DNA of 64,000 bases, taken from positions 496,001-560,000 of the forward strand of contig NZ_CADCWQ010000002.1 of the NCBI RefSeq assembly GCF_902806455.1, given 5' to 3'. Below the pieces are notes generated by a model. The model did not search any database and had not been told where the DNA came from. It was given only the letters and a program-made list of their open reading frames with translations. The DNA comes from Virgibacillus doumboii (GTDB lineage: Bacteria > Bacillota > Bacilli > Bacillales > Amphibacillaceae). Positions 48,582-55,800 of this stretch are shown in pieces. The translations under genes and the position numbers were made by a program. Numbering within the stretch: the stretch's first letter is position 1; the number at the start of each line of letters is the position of its first letter.

Positions 48582-49376
48582 ATAAGTGAAATATATAATA
48601 GTATTATTGAAGCAGTACCGTGGTTCCCGCAGATAATTGCATCTTTATTGATAATACTACTTGTTGTTATTATAATTAAAATCATATTCGGTGAACCGAA
48701 ATCTTATAATTTTTGGGGAATACAAATAGAACCAAATAGAGCTATAGGAAAAATCCAACAACAATTTCGTGATTTGAACGAGCATAGCGAACATAAAACT
48801 CAAGTGTTAAAGTTAATTAATCAATCTTCCTGGACTATATCCCAATTGGGGAAAGTAAACCCAAAAGAGTTTCACGAAAAGTTAATAGCGTTCTATGACT
48901 TTTTCTTGCCAGGAATTATAGGATTAATGACGAAAGAAAAAGGAAATATACATAGAGTAGCAATTTTTCATAAAAATGATAACAACTGCCTGAAGATTTT
49001 ATGGGGTAGTGGTTATTCACCGGAAGGAAAAGAAAAGTTAGAGCTCAGTTTGCATGACAGTAAAGCAGGGTATTGTTTTATAAATAACAAAGAATATTGC
49101 AATGGTGATATTACTCAAGATCCTAGTTATAAAAGAAATCCAAAATCATCAAGGGAATATAAGTCGCTTTTATGTGTACCAATATCTTATGGTGGTGAAA
49201 CAATTGGAGTATTTAATATTGATGGTTTAAAAAGTAATTCTTTTGACAAGGATGACATAGACTATATTAATTATTTCGCTAATTCAATTTCACCCCTTCT
49301 ATACCGTGAACTGCTTATTATAGATGAATTAAACAAAAGGGAGGCGTTTTATGATGAAAAAGAAAGAAGTAGCTGA
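48582..49376 (+). CDS. Membrane-anchored GAF-domain protein, probable ATA start
   Basis: One N-terminal membrane helix (QIIASLLIILLVVIIIKIIF), a helical linker, then a GAF domain over roughly residues 120-255 (VAIFHKNDNNCLKILWGSGY, SLLCVPISYGGETIGVFNID). GAF domains bind small ligands such as nucleotides or redox cofactors. The only orthodox start, TTG at 48648, would cut into the helix and has no ribosome binding site; AAAGGGGGCG lies in front of an ATA at 48582 which gives a natural N-terminus (SEIYNSIIEAVPWFPQ). It is co-transcribed with the next small gene. A lysogenic-conversion or anti-phage function is speculation from location. Confidence 0.7.
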   Translation: MSEIYNSIIEAVPWFPQIIASLLIILLVVIIIKIIFGEPKSYNFWGIQIEPNRAIGKIQQQFRDLNEHSEHKTQVLKLINQSSWTISQLGKVNPKEFHEKLIAFYDFFLPGIIGLMTKEKGNIHRVAIFHKNDNNCLKILWGSGYSPEGKEKLELSLHDSKAGYCFINNKEYCNGDITQDPSYKRNPKSSREYKSLLCVPISYGGETIGVFNIDGLKSNSFDKDDIDYINYFANSISPLLYRELLIIDELNKREAFYDEKERSS

Positions 49377-49533
49377 AAGGAAAGATGTACTTCTTAGACA
49401 GATGTATGAGTCTGGTGAATTAAGCGCTGATGAATTTTTGGAAAAGTTATTTTCTACACGGGAGGCTGACAGGAAAAGAAGGAATATAGTTAAAAAGAAC
49501 GAAAAGTCAACGGGAAGTTTGCAGGAAGCGTAA
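49351..49533 (+). CDS. Small charged partner of GAF protein, 60 aa
   Basis: ATG after AAAAGGGAGGCG inside the end of the GAF gene (26-base overlap). Very charged and helical (VAERKDVLLRQMYESGELSA, DEFLEKLFSTREADRKRRN). Tight overlap suggests the two products act together. Ends at a strong terminator. Confidence 0.62.
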   Translation: MMKKKEVAERKDVLLRQMYESGELSADEFLEKLFSTREADRKRRNIVKKNEKSTGSLQEA

Positions 49534-49550
49534 TAAATTGTAATAAATTC

Positions 49551-49577
49551 GAAGCCCTCATTCCGAGGGCTTTTTTT
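49551..49577. terminator. Terminator between accessory genes
   Basis: GAAGCCCTC-ATTCC-GAGGGCTTT with a seven-T run, ending the GAF pair. Confidence 0.88.
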
Positions 49578-49583
49578 ATGTAT

Positions 49584-49775
49584 TCACTTCTTAATCCTAT
49601 ATTTCTGAAACCTCTGCTCAACAAATCCTATCTGTATCAAATTATTTATATTTTCCCTTACTTGCTCATCTTCTTCAATTTCTACCGCTTGAGGATACTT
49701 CTTATCAAGTTCAACAAGGATACCCACTTCGATAAGGTTAAGATTATTTTCCTTAGCTATTTTTAAAAAGTTCAT
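49584..49775 (-). CDS. Small helical phage protein, 63 aa
   Basis: ATG at 49775 after AAAAAAGGTGTG. Acidic helical product (MNFLKIAKENNLNLIEVGIL, VRENINNLIQIGFVEQRF) with a faint winged-helix look. Unknown function. Single minus-strand gene, expressed independently of the lytic operon. Confidence 0.58.
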   Translation of the reverse strand: MNFLKIAKENNLNLIEVGILVELDKKYPQAVEIEEDEQVRENINNLIQIGFVEQRFQKYRIKK

Positions 49776-49839
49776 AATACACACCTTTTTTGTTAAACGC
49801 AAAGCCATAGCATTGCACTATGACTTCGCTGTTTTAGAG

Positions 49840-49868
49840 GTAACAACGTCTTGGGGGATAGTTGTTAC
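49840..49868. promoter_or_regulatory. Perfect 8-bp inverted repeat in accessory segment
   Basis: GTAACAAC and GTTGTTAC separated by 13 bases, in the gap 49776-49918 between two minus-strand genes. No T-run follows on either strand, so it is more likely an operator or RNA stem. Confidence 0.4.
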
Positions 49869-49918
49869 AATAATTATTATGCCACTCGTTATTACCAGTT
49901 TCAACAACATTCATATAA

Positions 49919-50125
49919 CTATTCTGTAACATCGGTGTAAACAATTTTTACTTTACTAGACAACTTTGCACAAATCTGATCGCACTCGTCTTTGCTAGGA
50001 GTATCTGCATAACCACTGTATTTTTCCCTTATCATTCCTTCATCGTCGAAAATATATTGCTCATAATCACTCCAATACTTTAATTCACCGAATCCGGCCA
50101 AATGTCCTTCAATTTTCTTTTCCAT
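49919..50125 (-). CDS. Small acidic phage protein, 68 aa
   Basis: ATG at 50125 follows TAGGAGGTGCTTTCTT, an almost ideal site. Product starts MEKKIEGHLAGFGELKYWSD and ends VKIVYTDVTE. Not recognised. Confidence 0.6.
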   Translation of the reverse strand: MEKKIEGHLAGFGELKYWSDYEQYIFDDEGMIREKYSGYADTPSKDECDQICAKLSSKVKIVYTDVTE

Positions 50126-50232
50126 AAGAAAGCACCTCCTACAACTACAATCGAACCGCAGCTGCAAAAGGTGGCATAAAAAAATAAACTTTTTAATTTT
50201 ATTTTGGTGTATAATTAAAATGGTGATGCCAA

Positions 50233-50460
50233 ATGAAATGGAAAAGAGCTCCTCGTCGCGGCAACTATAAATTGGTTGCGACTTTAAAGCAGGAAAACGA
50301 TATTGGAATAATTGTTTTATGCCCAGACAGACGTAACTACAGTTGGAACAATGTGCCTGAATTACATAATGTTGAGCTTAGAGAATATTTATTGTCTCTG
50401 AAGGAAGGCATAGAAAAAGGCTGGTATGATGTTGATTTGTTAGAACAGGAAATAAATTGA
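50233..50460 (+). CDS. Small phage protein, 75 aa
   Basis: Own promoter likely: TATAAT at 50210-50215 with a poor -35. Product starts MKWKRAPRRGNYKLVATLKQ. A GC-rich hairpin (GCCCC...GGGGC, 50461-50479) follows. Unknown function. Confidence 0.58.
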   Translation: MKWKRAPRRGNYKLVATLKQENDIGIIVLCPDRRNYSWNNVPELHNVELREYLLSLKEGIEKGWYDVDLLEQEIN

Positions 50461-50479
50461 GCCCCATTCCCTGGGGCCC

Positions 50480-50794
50480 TTAATTTATCCAAGCTTTATC
50501 TTTAAAATGTATATTTACCTTCTCAAAATACTCTCGGACAACCTCACTAGTCATTCCCCGTAATTTGTTTGGACTGAATTCGACTTCTTCATTATTAATC
50601 AAATACCTGGTTTTATCCAAACGCTTAACCTTTTGATACCCAATGTTTGCTAAGTCTTTTTGCATATTTTTAATAGTGGTATCGATCAATGATTCATAAA
50701 TACGATGTGTTTTGAGTGACTGGAATACTTGTTTGTCATGCTGCAGTACCTTAATTGCGAGAGGTAGGGCAATAAACTTTTCTATCGTATTCAT
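50480..50794 (-). CDS. SOS-box-controlled phage protein of unknown function, 104 aa
   Basis: Soluble helical protein (MNTIEKFIALPLAIKVLQHD, LIDTTIKNMQKDLANIGYQK) with no recognised domain. ATG at 50794 is chosen for AAAGGTGG upstream; a GTG three codons earlier is possible. Its promoter carries LexA boxes, and it is the last gene before attR, outside the lytic operon, so it is available in the lysogen upon DNA damage. A damage-induced antirepressor (as Tum of phage 186) is one testable idea; an arrest or exclusion protein is another. Confidence 0.65.
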   Translation of the reverse strand: MNTIEKFIALPLAIKVLQHDKQVFQSLKTHRIYESLIDTTIKNMQKDLANIGYQKVKRLDKTRYLINNEEVEFSPNKLRGMTSEVVREYFEKVNIHFKDKAWIN

Positions 50795-50808
50795 TGTATC
50801 CACCTTTC

Positions 50809-50822
50809 AGAACGTTTGTTCC
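50809..50822 (-). promoter_or_regulatory. LexA (SOS) box 1 at transcription start of 50794 gene
   Basis: On the minus strand GGAACAAACGTTCT; the inner twelve bases fit the Bacillus consensus core GAACRNRYGTTY exactly. It lies directly downstream of the -10 element, a position that blocks transcription. Confidence 0.65.
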
Positions 50823-50823
50823 C

Positions 50824-50852
50824 ATTATAAATTCTAACGTAAAAAGTCACAA
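50824..50852 (-). promoter_or_regulatory. Promoter of the SOS-box gene
   Basis: Minus strand: TTGTGA (50852-50847), 17 bp, TATAAT (50829-50824). Start of transcription should fall in LexA box 1. Confidence 0.65.
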
Positions 50853-50880
50853 GAAGGTAACGTAAAAAAATAAAACGATG

Positions 50881-50894
50881 CAAACATACGTTCT
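50881..50894 (-). promoter_or_regulatory. LexA (SOS) box 2
   Basis: On the minus strand AGAACGTATGTTTG, again a full match to GAACRNRYGTTY over the inner twelve bases, about 70 bp upstream of box 1. Confidence 0.5.
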
Positions 50895-50974
50895 TTTTTG
50901 ATGTAATTTCATTAAAAAACGTTGTTATTATACTCTAAAATAATCCAAGAAATACCGAAAAAAACGTGTTCTAA

Positions 50975-50991
50975 ATTGACATGATTTGGGA
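50975..50991. other. attR core
   Basis: ATTGACATGATTTGGGA, identical to attL at 8049-8065. Bases 50823-50974 hold only the promoter and LexA sites. Confidence 0.88.
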
Positions 50992-51001
50992 GCGTAAATA
51001 A
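50975..51001 (+). pseudogene. Displaced original 3' end of the GNAT gene
   Basis: Reads in phase IDMIWERK then TAA. In an uninfected chromosome this would be the natural end of the acetyltransferase gene at 7629, now carried 43 kb away beyond the prophage. Confidence 0.8.
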
Positions 51002-51080
51002 AGTATCAATGATGCTATTTTACACATAGTATAGTTAGCGATTCATTTAGCTTTTAAGTTATGAATGGAGGCTGACTTCT

Positions 51081-51743
51081 ATGATTACGAATGATCAATT
51101 GAACCAATGTAAATCAGCTTTACAGGAACGTCAGACAGAATTAATCGATCATGTGCAGGACCATTTTGGTATCTCACTCGAATTGATAAAAGAATCGACA
51201 AGTGAATTATCCAATTATGATAATCATCCCGCAGACCATGGGACAGCGATGTTTGAGCGGGAAAAAGATATAGCACTGAATGAACATGCTGAAAAAGAAC
51301 TGGAAGATATCAATGCAGCTCTTCATGCGATAGCGGATGGAACATATGGAATTTGCAGCAAATGTGGAGCCGATATACCTTTTGAACGTTTACAGGCAAT
51401 GCCTACTGCAGATCGTTGTGTGGAACATGCGGAAGATACCAATTACATTCCGGACGATCGCCCTGTCGAAGAGGGAGTTTTCAGTCCAAACATTAACCCC
51501 GATGAAGTTACTGAAGAAGAACAGACGGCTTATGATGCGGAGGATGCCTGGCAGGAAGTAAGCAGGTATGGAACATCGGAAACCCCTTCAGACTTTTATG
51601 GTGATCGTGATAATTATGACGAAATGTATCCAAACAGTGATGAAAATGTTGGCAGTGTTGAGGATGAGGAAAGCTTTTTGGCAGCTGATCGGGAAGGTAA
51701 CTTTACAGGAGTGACATACAATCATAATAAATATGAGGAATAG
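51081..51743 (+). CDS. yteA: TraR/DksA-type zinc-finger protein, YteA family
   Basis: 220 residues: helical N-terminus (LNQCKSALQERQTELIDHVQ), a DksA-type zinc finger near 90-115 (CSKCG ... DRCVEHA) with the preceding GTYG element, and the acidic C-terminal region typical for YteA of Bacillus. DksA relatives bind RNA polymerase; the Bacillus version is poorly characterised. It is the first host gene to the right of the prophage. Confidence 0.88.
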   Translation: MITNDQLNQCKSALQERQTELIDHVQDHFGISLELIKESTSELSNYDNHPADHGTAMFEREKDIALNEHAEKELEDINAALHAIADGTYGICSKCGADIPFERLQAMPTADRCVEHAEDTNYIPDDRPVEEGVFSPNINPDEVTEEEQTAYDAEDAWQEVSRYGTSETPSDFYGDRDNYDEMYPNSDENVGSVEDEESFLAADREGNFTGVTYNHNKYEE

Positions 51744-51769
51744 CCGTGCACCTGAGAAGATGCACGGCT
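51742..51769. terminator. Hairpin between yteA and the ABC permease gene
   Basis: AGCCGTGCA and TGCACGGCT, a 9-bp perfect stem with short T/A tails, between convergent genes. Confidence 0.65.
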
Positions 51770-51776
51770 GGCTAAT

Positions 51777-52583
51777 TTAAAGTGGCAGGTCACGTTTTTT
51801 GAAGATGATAACGGCTGCAGTAAATAGTGTAATACCTGCAATGCCAAGACCAACGCTTACAGGGAGGATATTGACTGATCCCTGTGCAATTTCGGTTGGC
51901 TTATATGCGGTAAAAATCGTAATATATTGCATCCAATCCAATTTATCACTGATACCTGCAACCATATCAATTGCAAAAAATGCTACGGAGATCCCGCCGC
52001 TGATTCCAAGTACTTTCTTTTCATCGTTTAACAAACAGGAAAAGAAAAAGCAATATCCACTGACCATAAAGAAAAATAAAAATGTCACGACGTTGAGTTT
52101 TACAAAATTGGCTACATCAAAATCGTTAGTTTCAATAAAAATATCAGCTCCAACGACACCCGAAATCAGTGTGATACCAACGATAAGAAATAGACCCAGA
52201 ACCATGACAGCAATTTGGGTCATGGCTACTTTTGTCCGGGATAATCCACTGGACAGGAGATAGGCCATGGAACCTCTGTCGACAAGACGTGCAATCAGCT
52301 GTGTGGCTGTGGATACACAATATATCAGCAAAATGATTATAAGTAAAAGTCCATAATATTCCCCTGCAACAAACCCGCTTAAATTTTCAATTCCTCCACT
52401 AAAACCGAATGCACTTAAAAAATCTTCCGGAAAAGCTTCCAGCATCAATTCAAGTCCTTTAGAGTCCGCGAGTGATGGGTAGATCCAGATGACAAGTGAT
52501 AAATAAAGGATGGAACCAAATGAAAAACTGGTGATTGTTTTCGTTTTATTTTTCAACATGGTTCCGAAAAGTGATTTGTTCAT
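51777..52583 (-). CDS. ABC-2 type transporter permease
   Basis: 268 residues with six predicted membrane helices, e.g. SFGSILYLSLVIWIYPSLA, YYGLLLIIILLIYCVS, MVLGLFLIVGITLISGVVGA, and GLGIAGITLFTAAVIIF. Membrane half of an exporter whose ATPase is encoded upstream with a four-base overlap. The TetR gene on the other side probably controls both. Substrate unknown, likely a toxic compound or peptide. Confidence 0.87.
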   Translation of the reverse strand: MNKSLFGTMLKNKTKTITSFSFGSILYLSLVIWIYPSLADSKGLELMLEAFPEDFLSAFGFSGGIENLSGFVAGEYYGLLLIIILLIYCVSTATQLIARLVDRGSMAYLLSSGLSRTKVAMTQIAVMVLGLFLIVGITLISGVVGADIFIETNDFDVANFVKLNVVTFLFFFMVSGYCFFFSCLLNDEKKVLGISGGISVAFFAIDMVAGISDKLDWMQYITIFTAYKPTEIAQGSVNILPVSVGLGIAGITLFTAAVIIFKKRDLPL

Positions 52584-53470
52584 TTTTGATCACCATCCTT
52601 CTCATAGAAGTGCATGAAAATATCCTCCAGATTCTGGTGATGCACATCGATACTAATGATTCCGCAATTGCTCAATTCCTGGACAAATTGTTCAAAATCT
52701 CCCTGCACCGCAATTTGAATATTGTTCTGTTCGACTGCAACAACATCGAGGGGACTTTGCTTAATTGCATCGATGTCTTCCTCCGCTTTAACAGTTACAT
52801 TAAAGATTTTGCGTTGTATGGACTGCAGTCTTTGTACTTTCTCAATGGCAACAATCCTGCCGTCCTTAATAATCCCAACGCGGTCGCTTGTTCGGTTAAT
52901 TTCTGCAAAACTGTGGGATGACATCAGAATGGTTTTTCCTTTTTCTTTTTCGTCGTTGATCAATTCGATGAATGTGTTTTGCATTAACGGATCCAGTCCG
53001 CTTGTCGGTTCATCCAAAATCAATACTTCGGGATCATGCATAAATGCAGCAACAATTCCCAGTTTTTGCTTCATCCCTTTGGACATCTTTCGAATCGGAG
53101 TATTGACGTCGAACTGCAGCAGGTCAATTAGTTCTCCTTGCCGTTTTGTACTTTTCATGCTACGCATTCCGGACAGAAATTTAAGAAACTCATGACCGGA
53201 CATCCCTTCCAAAAATGCTATTTCACCAGGTAAGTAACCGACTGACTTTTGAATGGTGGAGCTGTCCTTCCAGCAATCAAACTTATTAATTTCCGAATGC
53301 CCGCTTGTTGGTTTCATGAATCCCATCAAATGCCTGATTGTGGTTGATTTTCCGGCACCATTAGGACCAAGAAAGCCAAAAACTTCACCTTCATTAACCG
53401 AAAAGGTGATGTCAAAGATTCCCTTGCCATTTGGAAACCGTTTGGTTAAACCATCAATTGTAATTGGCAT
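52580..53470 (-). CDS. ABC transporter ATP-binding protein
   Basis: 296-residue exporter ATPase: Walker A FGFLGPNGAGKST near 40, Q-loop VGYLPGEIAFLEG, signature MSKGMKQKLGIV near 132, Walker B VLILDEPTSGLDPL, switch SSHSF. The C-terminal 80 residues are a regulatory extension. ATG at 53470 follows AGAGGGTGAATATT; GTG at 53479 is less likely. Forms an operon with the permease. Confidence 0.92.
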   Translation of the reverse strand: MPITIDGLTKRFPNGKGIFDITFSVNEGEVFGFLGPNGAGKSTTIRHLMGFMKPTSGHSEINKFDCWKDSSTIQKSVGYLPGEIAFLEGMSGHEFLKFLSGMRSMKSTKRQGELIDLLQFDVNTPIRKMSKGMKQKLGIVAAFMHDPEVLILDEPTSGLDPLMQNTFIELINDEKEKGKTILMSSHSFAEINRTSDRVGIIKDGRIVAIEKVQRLQSIQRKIFNVTVKAEEDIDAIKQSPLDVVAVEQNNIQIAVQGDFEQFVQELSNCGIISIDVHHQNLEDIFMHFYEKDGDQK

Positions 53471-53494
53471 AATATTCACCCTCTTATTTAATAT

Positions 53495-53587
53495 TTATGA
53501 AATATATATACCTTTATAGTTCATAATATACAAAAATAAGGCTTATTTCAATAGGTTATGAAATATTTATATTGTTTTATTTCATAA
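53495..53587. promoter_or_regulatory. Divergent control region with TTATGAAATA operators
   Basis: TTATGAAATA occurs at 53495-53504 and 53556-53565, and its complement TATTTCATAA at 53578-53587; the last two form an inverted repeat with 12-base gap. They lie between the ABC operon and the TetR-type gene, as operators for that regulator would. Confidence 0.6.
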
Positions 53588-53617
53588 TTTTTATTATCAT
53601 GATAATGAGGTGAAAAT

Positions 53618-54205
53618 ATGGACGGGTTTCAGCGGCGAAAGGAACGTAAAAAAGAAAGCATTCAGAGTGCAGCATTGGCTTTGTTTAAAAAATATGGCAT
53701 AAAAAAAATATCTGTAGCGGAAATTGCTAAAGAAGCAAACGTTTCACAGGTTACGATATACAATTACTTTGGAAGCAAGGATGACCTTGTCCATGCTGTT
53801 ATCATTTATTATATTGATGAGGTATGGCAGGATTATGAACAACTCCTCGAAAGTGACTTATCATTTCATGAGAAAATCAGGCAGGTGATTTTTAAAGAAG
53901 GAGAACTGGCCGGTCAGATAAGTGAGACTTTTTTTGGTGAGTTTATGAAACATTACAGTGAAGCGGAAAAATATATTGATGATCATTTTCAAAATAAGAT
54001 CCTTCCAAAACTGATTCGTTTTTTTGATGAGGGGAAAGAACAGGGATATATAAACCCTGACATATCAAATGAGGCAATTCTTTTTTACAGCCAAATGTTT
54101 ATTGAAGCCATGCAGCGTGAGGATGTATATACTAAAGTTCTTCCAATGGCAGAAGATATTGTAACACTTTTCTTTTACGGTATTTTTGGTAAAAATAAGG
54201 AGTAG
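53618..54205 (+). CDS. TetR/AcrR-family transcriptional regulator
   Basis: 195 residues; N-terminal helix-turn-helix at about 10-55 (IQSAALALFKKYGIKKISVA, EIAKEANVSQVTIYNYFGSK), C-terminal ligand and dimer domain. Divergent from the ABC exporter genes, which it most likely represses until a substrate binds. Confidence 0.92.
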   Translation: MDGFQRRKERKKESIQSAALALFKKYGIKKISVAEIAKEANVSQVTIYNYFGSKDDLVHAVIIYYIDEVWQDYEQLLESDLSFHEKIRQVIFKEGELAGQISETFFGEFMKHYSEAEKYIDDHFQNKILPKLIRFFDEGKEQGYINPDISNEAILFYSQMFIEAMQREDVYTKVLPMAEDIVTLFFYGIFGKNKE

Positions 54206-54258
54206 CCTGAAACCATACATGCATTTTTTTCGTATGTATTATTAAGGAGTTGATTTAC

Positions 54259-54465
54259 ATGGAAGAGAATAAAGGCTGTATCAAATGTGGCAGCACGGAT
54301 GCTGATCAGAAAGAAGTATCGATGGCAGGGACAGGCTTATCCAAGATGTTTGATGTACAAAACAATCAATTTATTGTTGTTTCCTGCAAAAACTGTGGCT
54401 ACTCCGAGTTCTACAATAAGAAAAGTTCAGCAGGCAGCAATATTTTCGACTTTTTCTTTGGGTAA
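54259..54465 (+). CDS. Zinc-ribbon protein, DUF2082-like
   Basis: 68 residues with two CxxC pairs (GCIKCGS, SCKNCGYSEFY) separated by about 35 residues and a hydrophobic end (SNIFDFFFG). ATG at 54259 follows AAGGAGTTGATTTAC. Putative nucleic-acid-binding protein; function unknown. Confidence 0.8.
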   Translation: MEENKGCIKCGSTDADQKEVSMAGTGLSKMFDVQNNQFIVVSCKNCGYSEFYNKKSSAGSNIFDFFFG

Positions 54466-54474
54466 TACAAAAGA

Positions 54475-54769
54475 GGCTGGGACAAAAGTATTTTATCAAT
54501 AACAAAATCCGAACATATTGAAAATGGAGCATAAAACCGCTCCGGGAATATACTTCGCTTTCACACCTCCGGGTACCAAGGCGACATCTGCTCAAAAAGT
54601 ACGATTTCGCAGTGTCTTCTTAGCCGGGGGCGGCTGGTGAGCCTCCTCGTGCTAGCGCACTTCGGAGTCTCACCGATGCCTTTCCTCCCCCAGGAGTCTA
54701 CGTATATTCCCTCCGCTAATTCCGTTCATTGTTCGTCTTTTGGTAACACTTTTTTGTTATGTCCCAGCC
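54475..54769. repeat. Dispersed intergenic repeat, copy 2
   Basis: Enclosed by GGCTGGGACA (54475-54484) and TGTCCCAGCC (54760-54769). Its centre (about 54540-54720) is the reverse complement of the 741-888 block of copy 1, most strongly over the ~100 bp around GGTACCAAGGCGACATCTGC. The outer ends differ from copy 1. No protein is encoded. The remaining bases to 54839 are empty. Confidence 0.82.
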
Positions 54770-54839
54770 CCTTTATATATGCTTCAATTTACACGGACAC
54801 TTATTCTTATTAAATCCATGTAATTTCCCTTTTTCCAAA

Positions 54840-55628
54840 CTAGAAATTACGCATCATCGTGTCCATAATGGTTCCAAAAATGGATTCCAGGAATGATTGA
54901 ATGAAAAACCCGAACACTAATAACACGATAATATACAGGCCAAGCAAAATATAAATCCGGTCAAATCCACTAGGTGGCTGTTCCATTAAAATAAACGTTG
55001 GTGCAATCAGTAGTATCCCGAGAAAGCTTATAGAAACGAGCAACCCGGCCAATGCGGAAATACCAATTAATGAGAATAAAAGGCCTGCTGCATATAACAG
55101 TAAAAACGGAATCAGGTATGCACCATATTTTGCAATAACATCAGGGAATGTAACTGCCTGTACCGATAATTTCCCGCCGGCAAAAATCAGACCGGCAATA
55201 ACGAAGAACAGAATGATGAAAACAACTAATGGCAGAATAAAGCTGTCAAAAAACGATATTTCCATAAAGAATCCCATCGGAATGGAACTAATCATAAAAT
55301 GGTAGCTCAATGCAACCAGCAATGAAAATATGACATATGTAATTATGCCTGAACTCATATCAGATCCGTTGGCTTTTCTGGCTTCGCTCGGATTCTTGAC
55401 GAGTGCTCCAAAAAAGTGGCCAAAATTGGACCCTGTCGTTTTAATCTTTTCCACCGTTTCATTCGATGTTTGTTCCGTATGATTATTCGGTTGTGACGGT
55501 TCTGTAGAGGTAGTGCTGGCCGTTGAGTCAAATCCAGCATTGGAGCTGTTATTATTAACTAACTCCGCCCCACAATTTGTGCAAAACTTTCCCTCAGCTG
55601 TCTCTTGCCCACATGCAGGACATTGCAT
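54840..55628 (-). CDS. Zinc-ribbon membrane protein, Yip1-like
   Basis: 262 residues. N-terminal zinc ribbon (MQCPACGQETAEGKFCTNCG), a Ser/Thr/Asn linker, then about five membrane helices (ITYVIFSLLVALSYHFMISS, FILPLVVFIILFFVIAGLIF, AYLIPFLLLYAAGLLF and others). ATG at 55628 is placed by GGAAGTGATTTT; the frame is open to 55682 without such a site. Function unknown. Confidence 0.8.
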   Translation of the reverse strand: MQCPACGQETAEGKFCTNCGAELVNNNSSNAGFDSTASTTSTEPSQPNNHTEQTSNETVEKIKTTGSNFGHFFGALVKNPSEARKANGSDMSSGIITYVIFSLLVALSYHFMISSIPMGFFMEISFFDSFILPLVVFIILFFVIAGLIFAGGKLSVQAVTFPDVIAKYGAYLIPFLLLYAAGLLFSLIGISALAGLLVSISFLGILLIAPTFILMEQPPSGFDRIYILLGLYIIVLLVFGFFIQSFLESIFGTIMDTMMRNF

Positions 55629-55740
55629 AAAATCACTTCCTTTACAAATTATATAAATGGTAATAAGTGCATATAAGTCCATTATATACTTTCGACATAA
55701 ACAAAGAAAATCCTTGTATTCATAAGTTGAAAAACAATGA

Positions 55741-55780
55741 AAAATCCCGTACCACCTTTCAAAATGATACGGGATTTTTT
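55741..55780. terminator. Bidirectional terminator downstream of htrB
   Basis: AAAATCCCGTA and TACGGGATTTT, an 11-bp stem flanked by A's and T's. Confidence 0.88.
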
Positions 55781-55800
55781 CTGTTTCTATACTGCTCTTT

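Larger units (their letters stand above)
8049..50991. mobile_element. Complete-looking siphovirus-type prophage, ~42.9 kb
   Basis: Bounded by an identical 17-bp sequence at 8049-8065 and 50975-50991, with a tyrosine integrase next to the left copy. Inside are, in order, lysogeny control, recombination and replication, packaging, head, tail and lysis genes, all expected late functions being present and open. No frameshift or disabling stop was seen in a core gene, so it may be inducible. The structural set (SPP1-like portal, MuF, gpE-type capsid, Dit, Tal) indicates a long non-contractile tail. Confidence 0.93.

Noticed and set aside
50900..51080. tRNA gene as the prophage attachment site
   Set aside because: No tRNA-like fold at either boundary; the duplicated core lies in a protein-coding 3' end.
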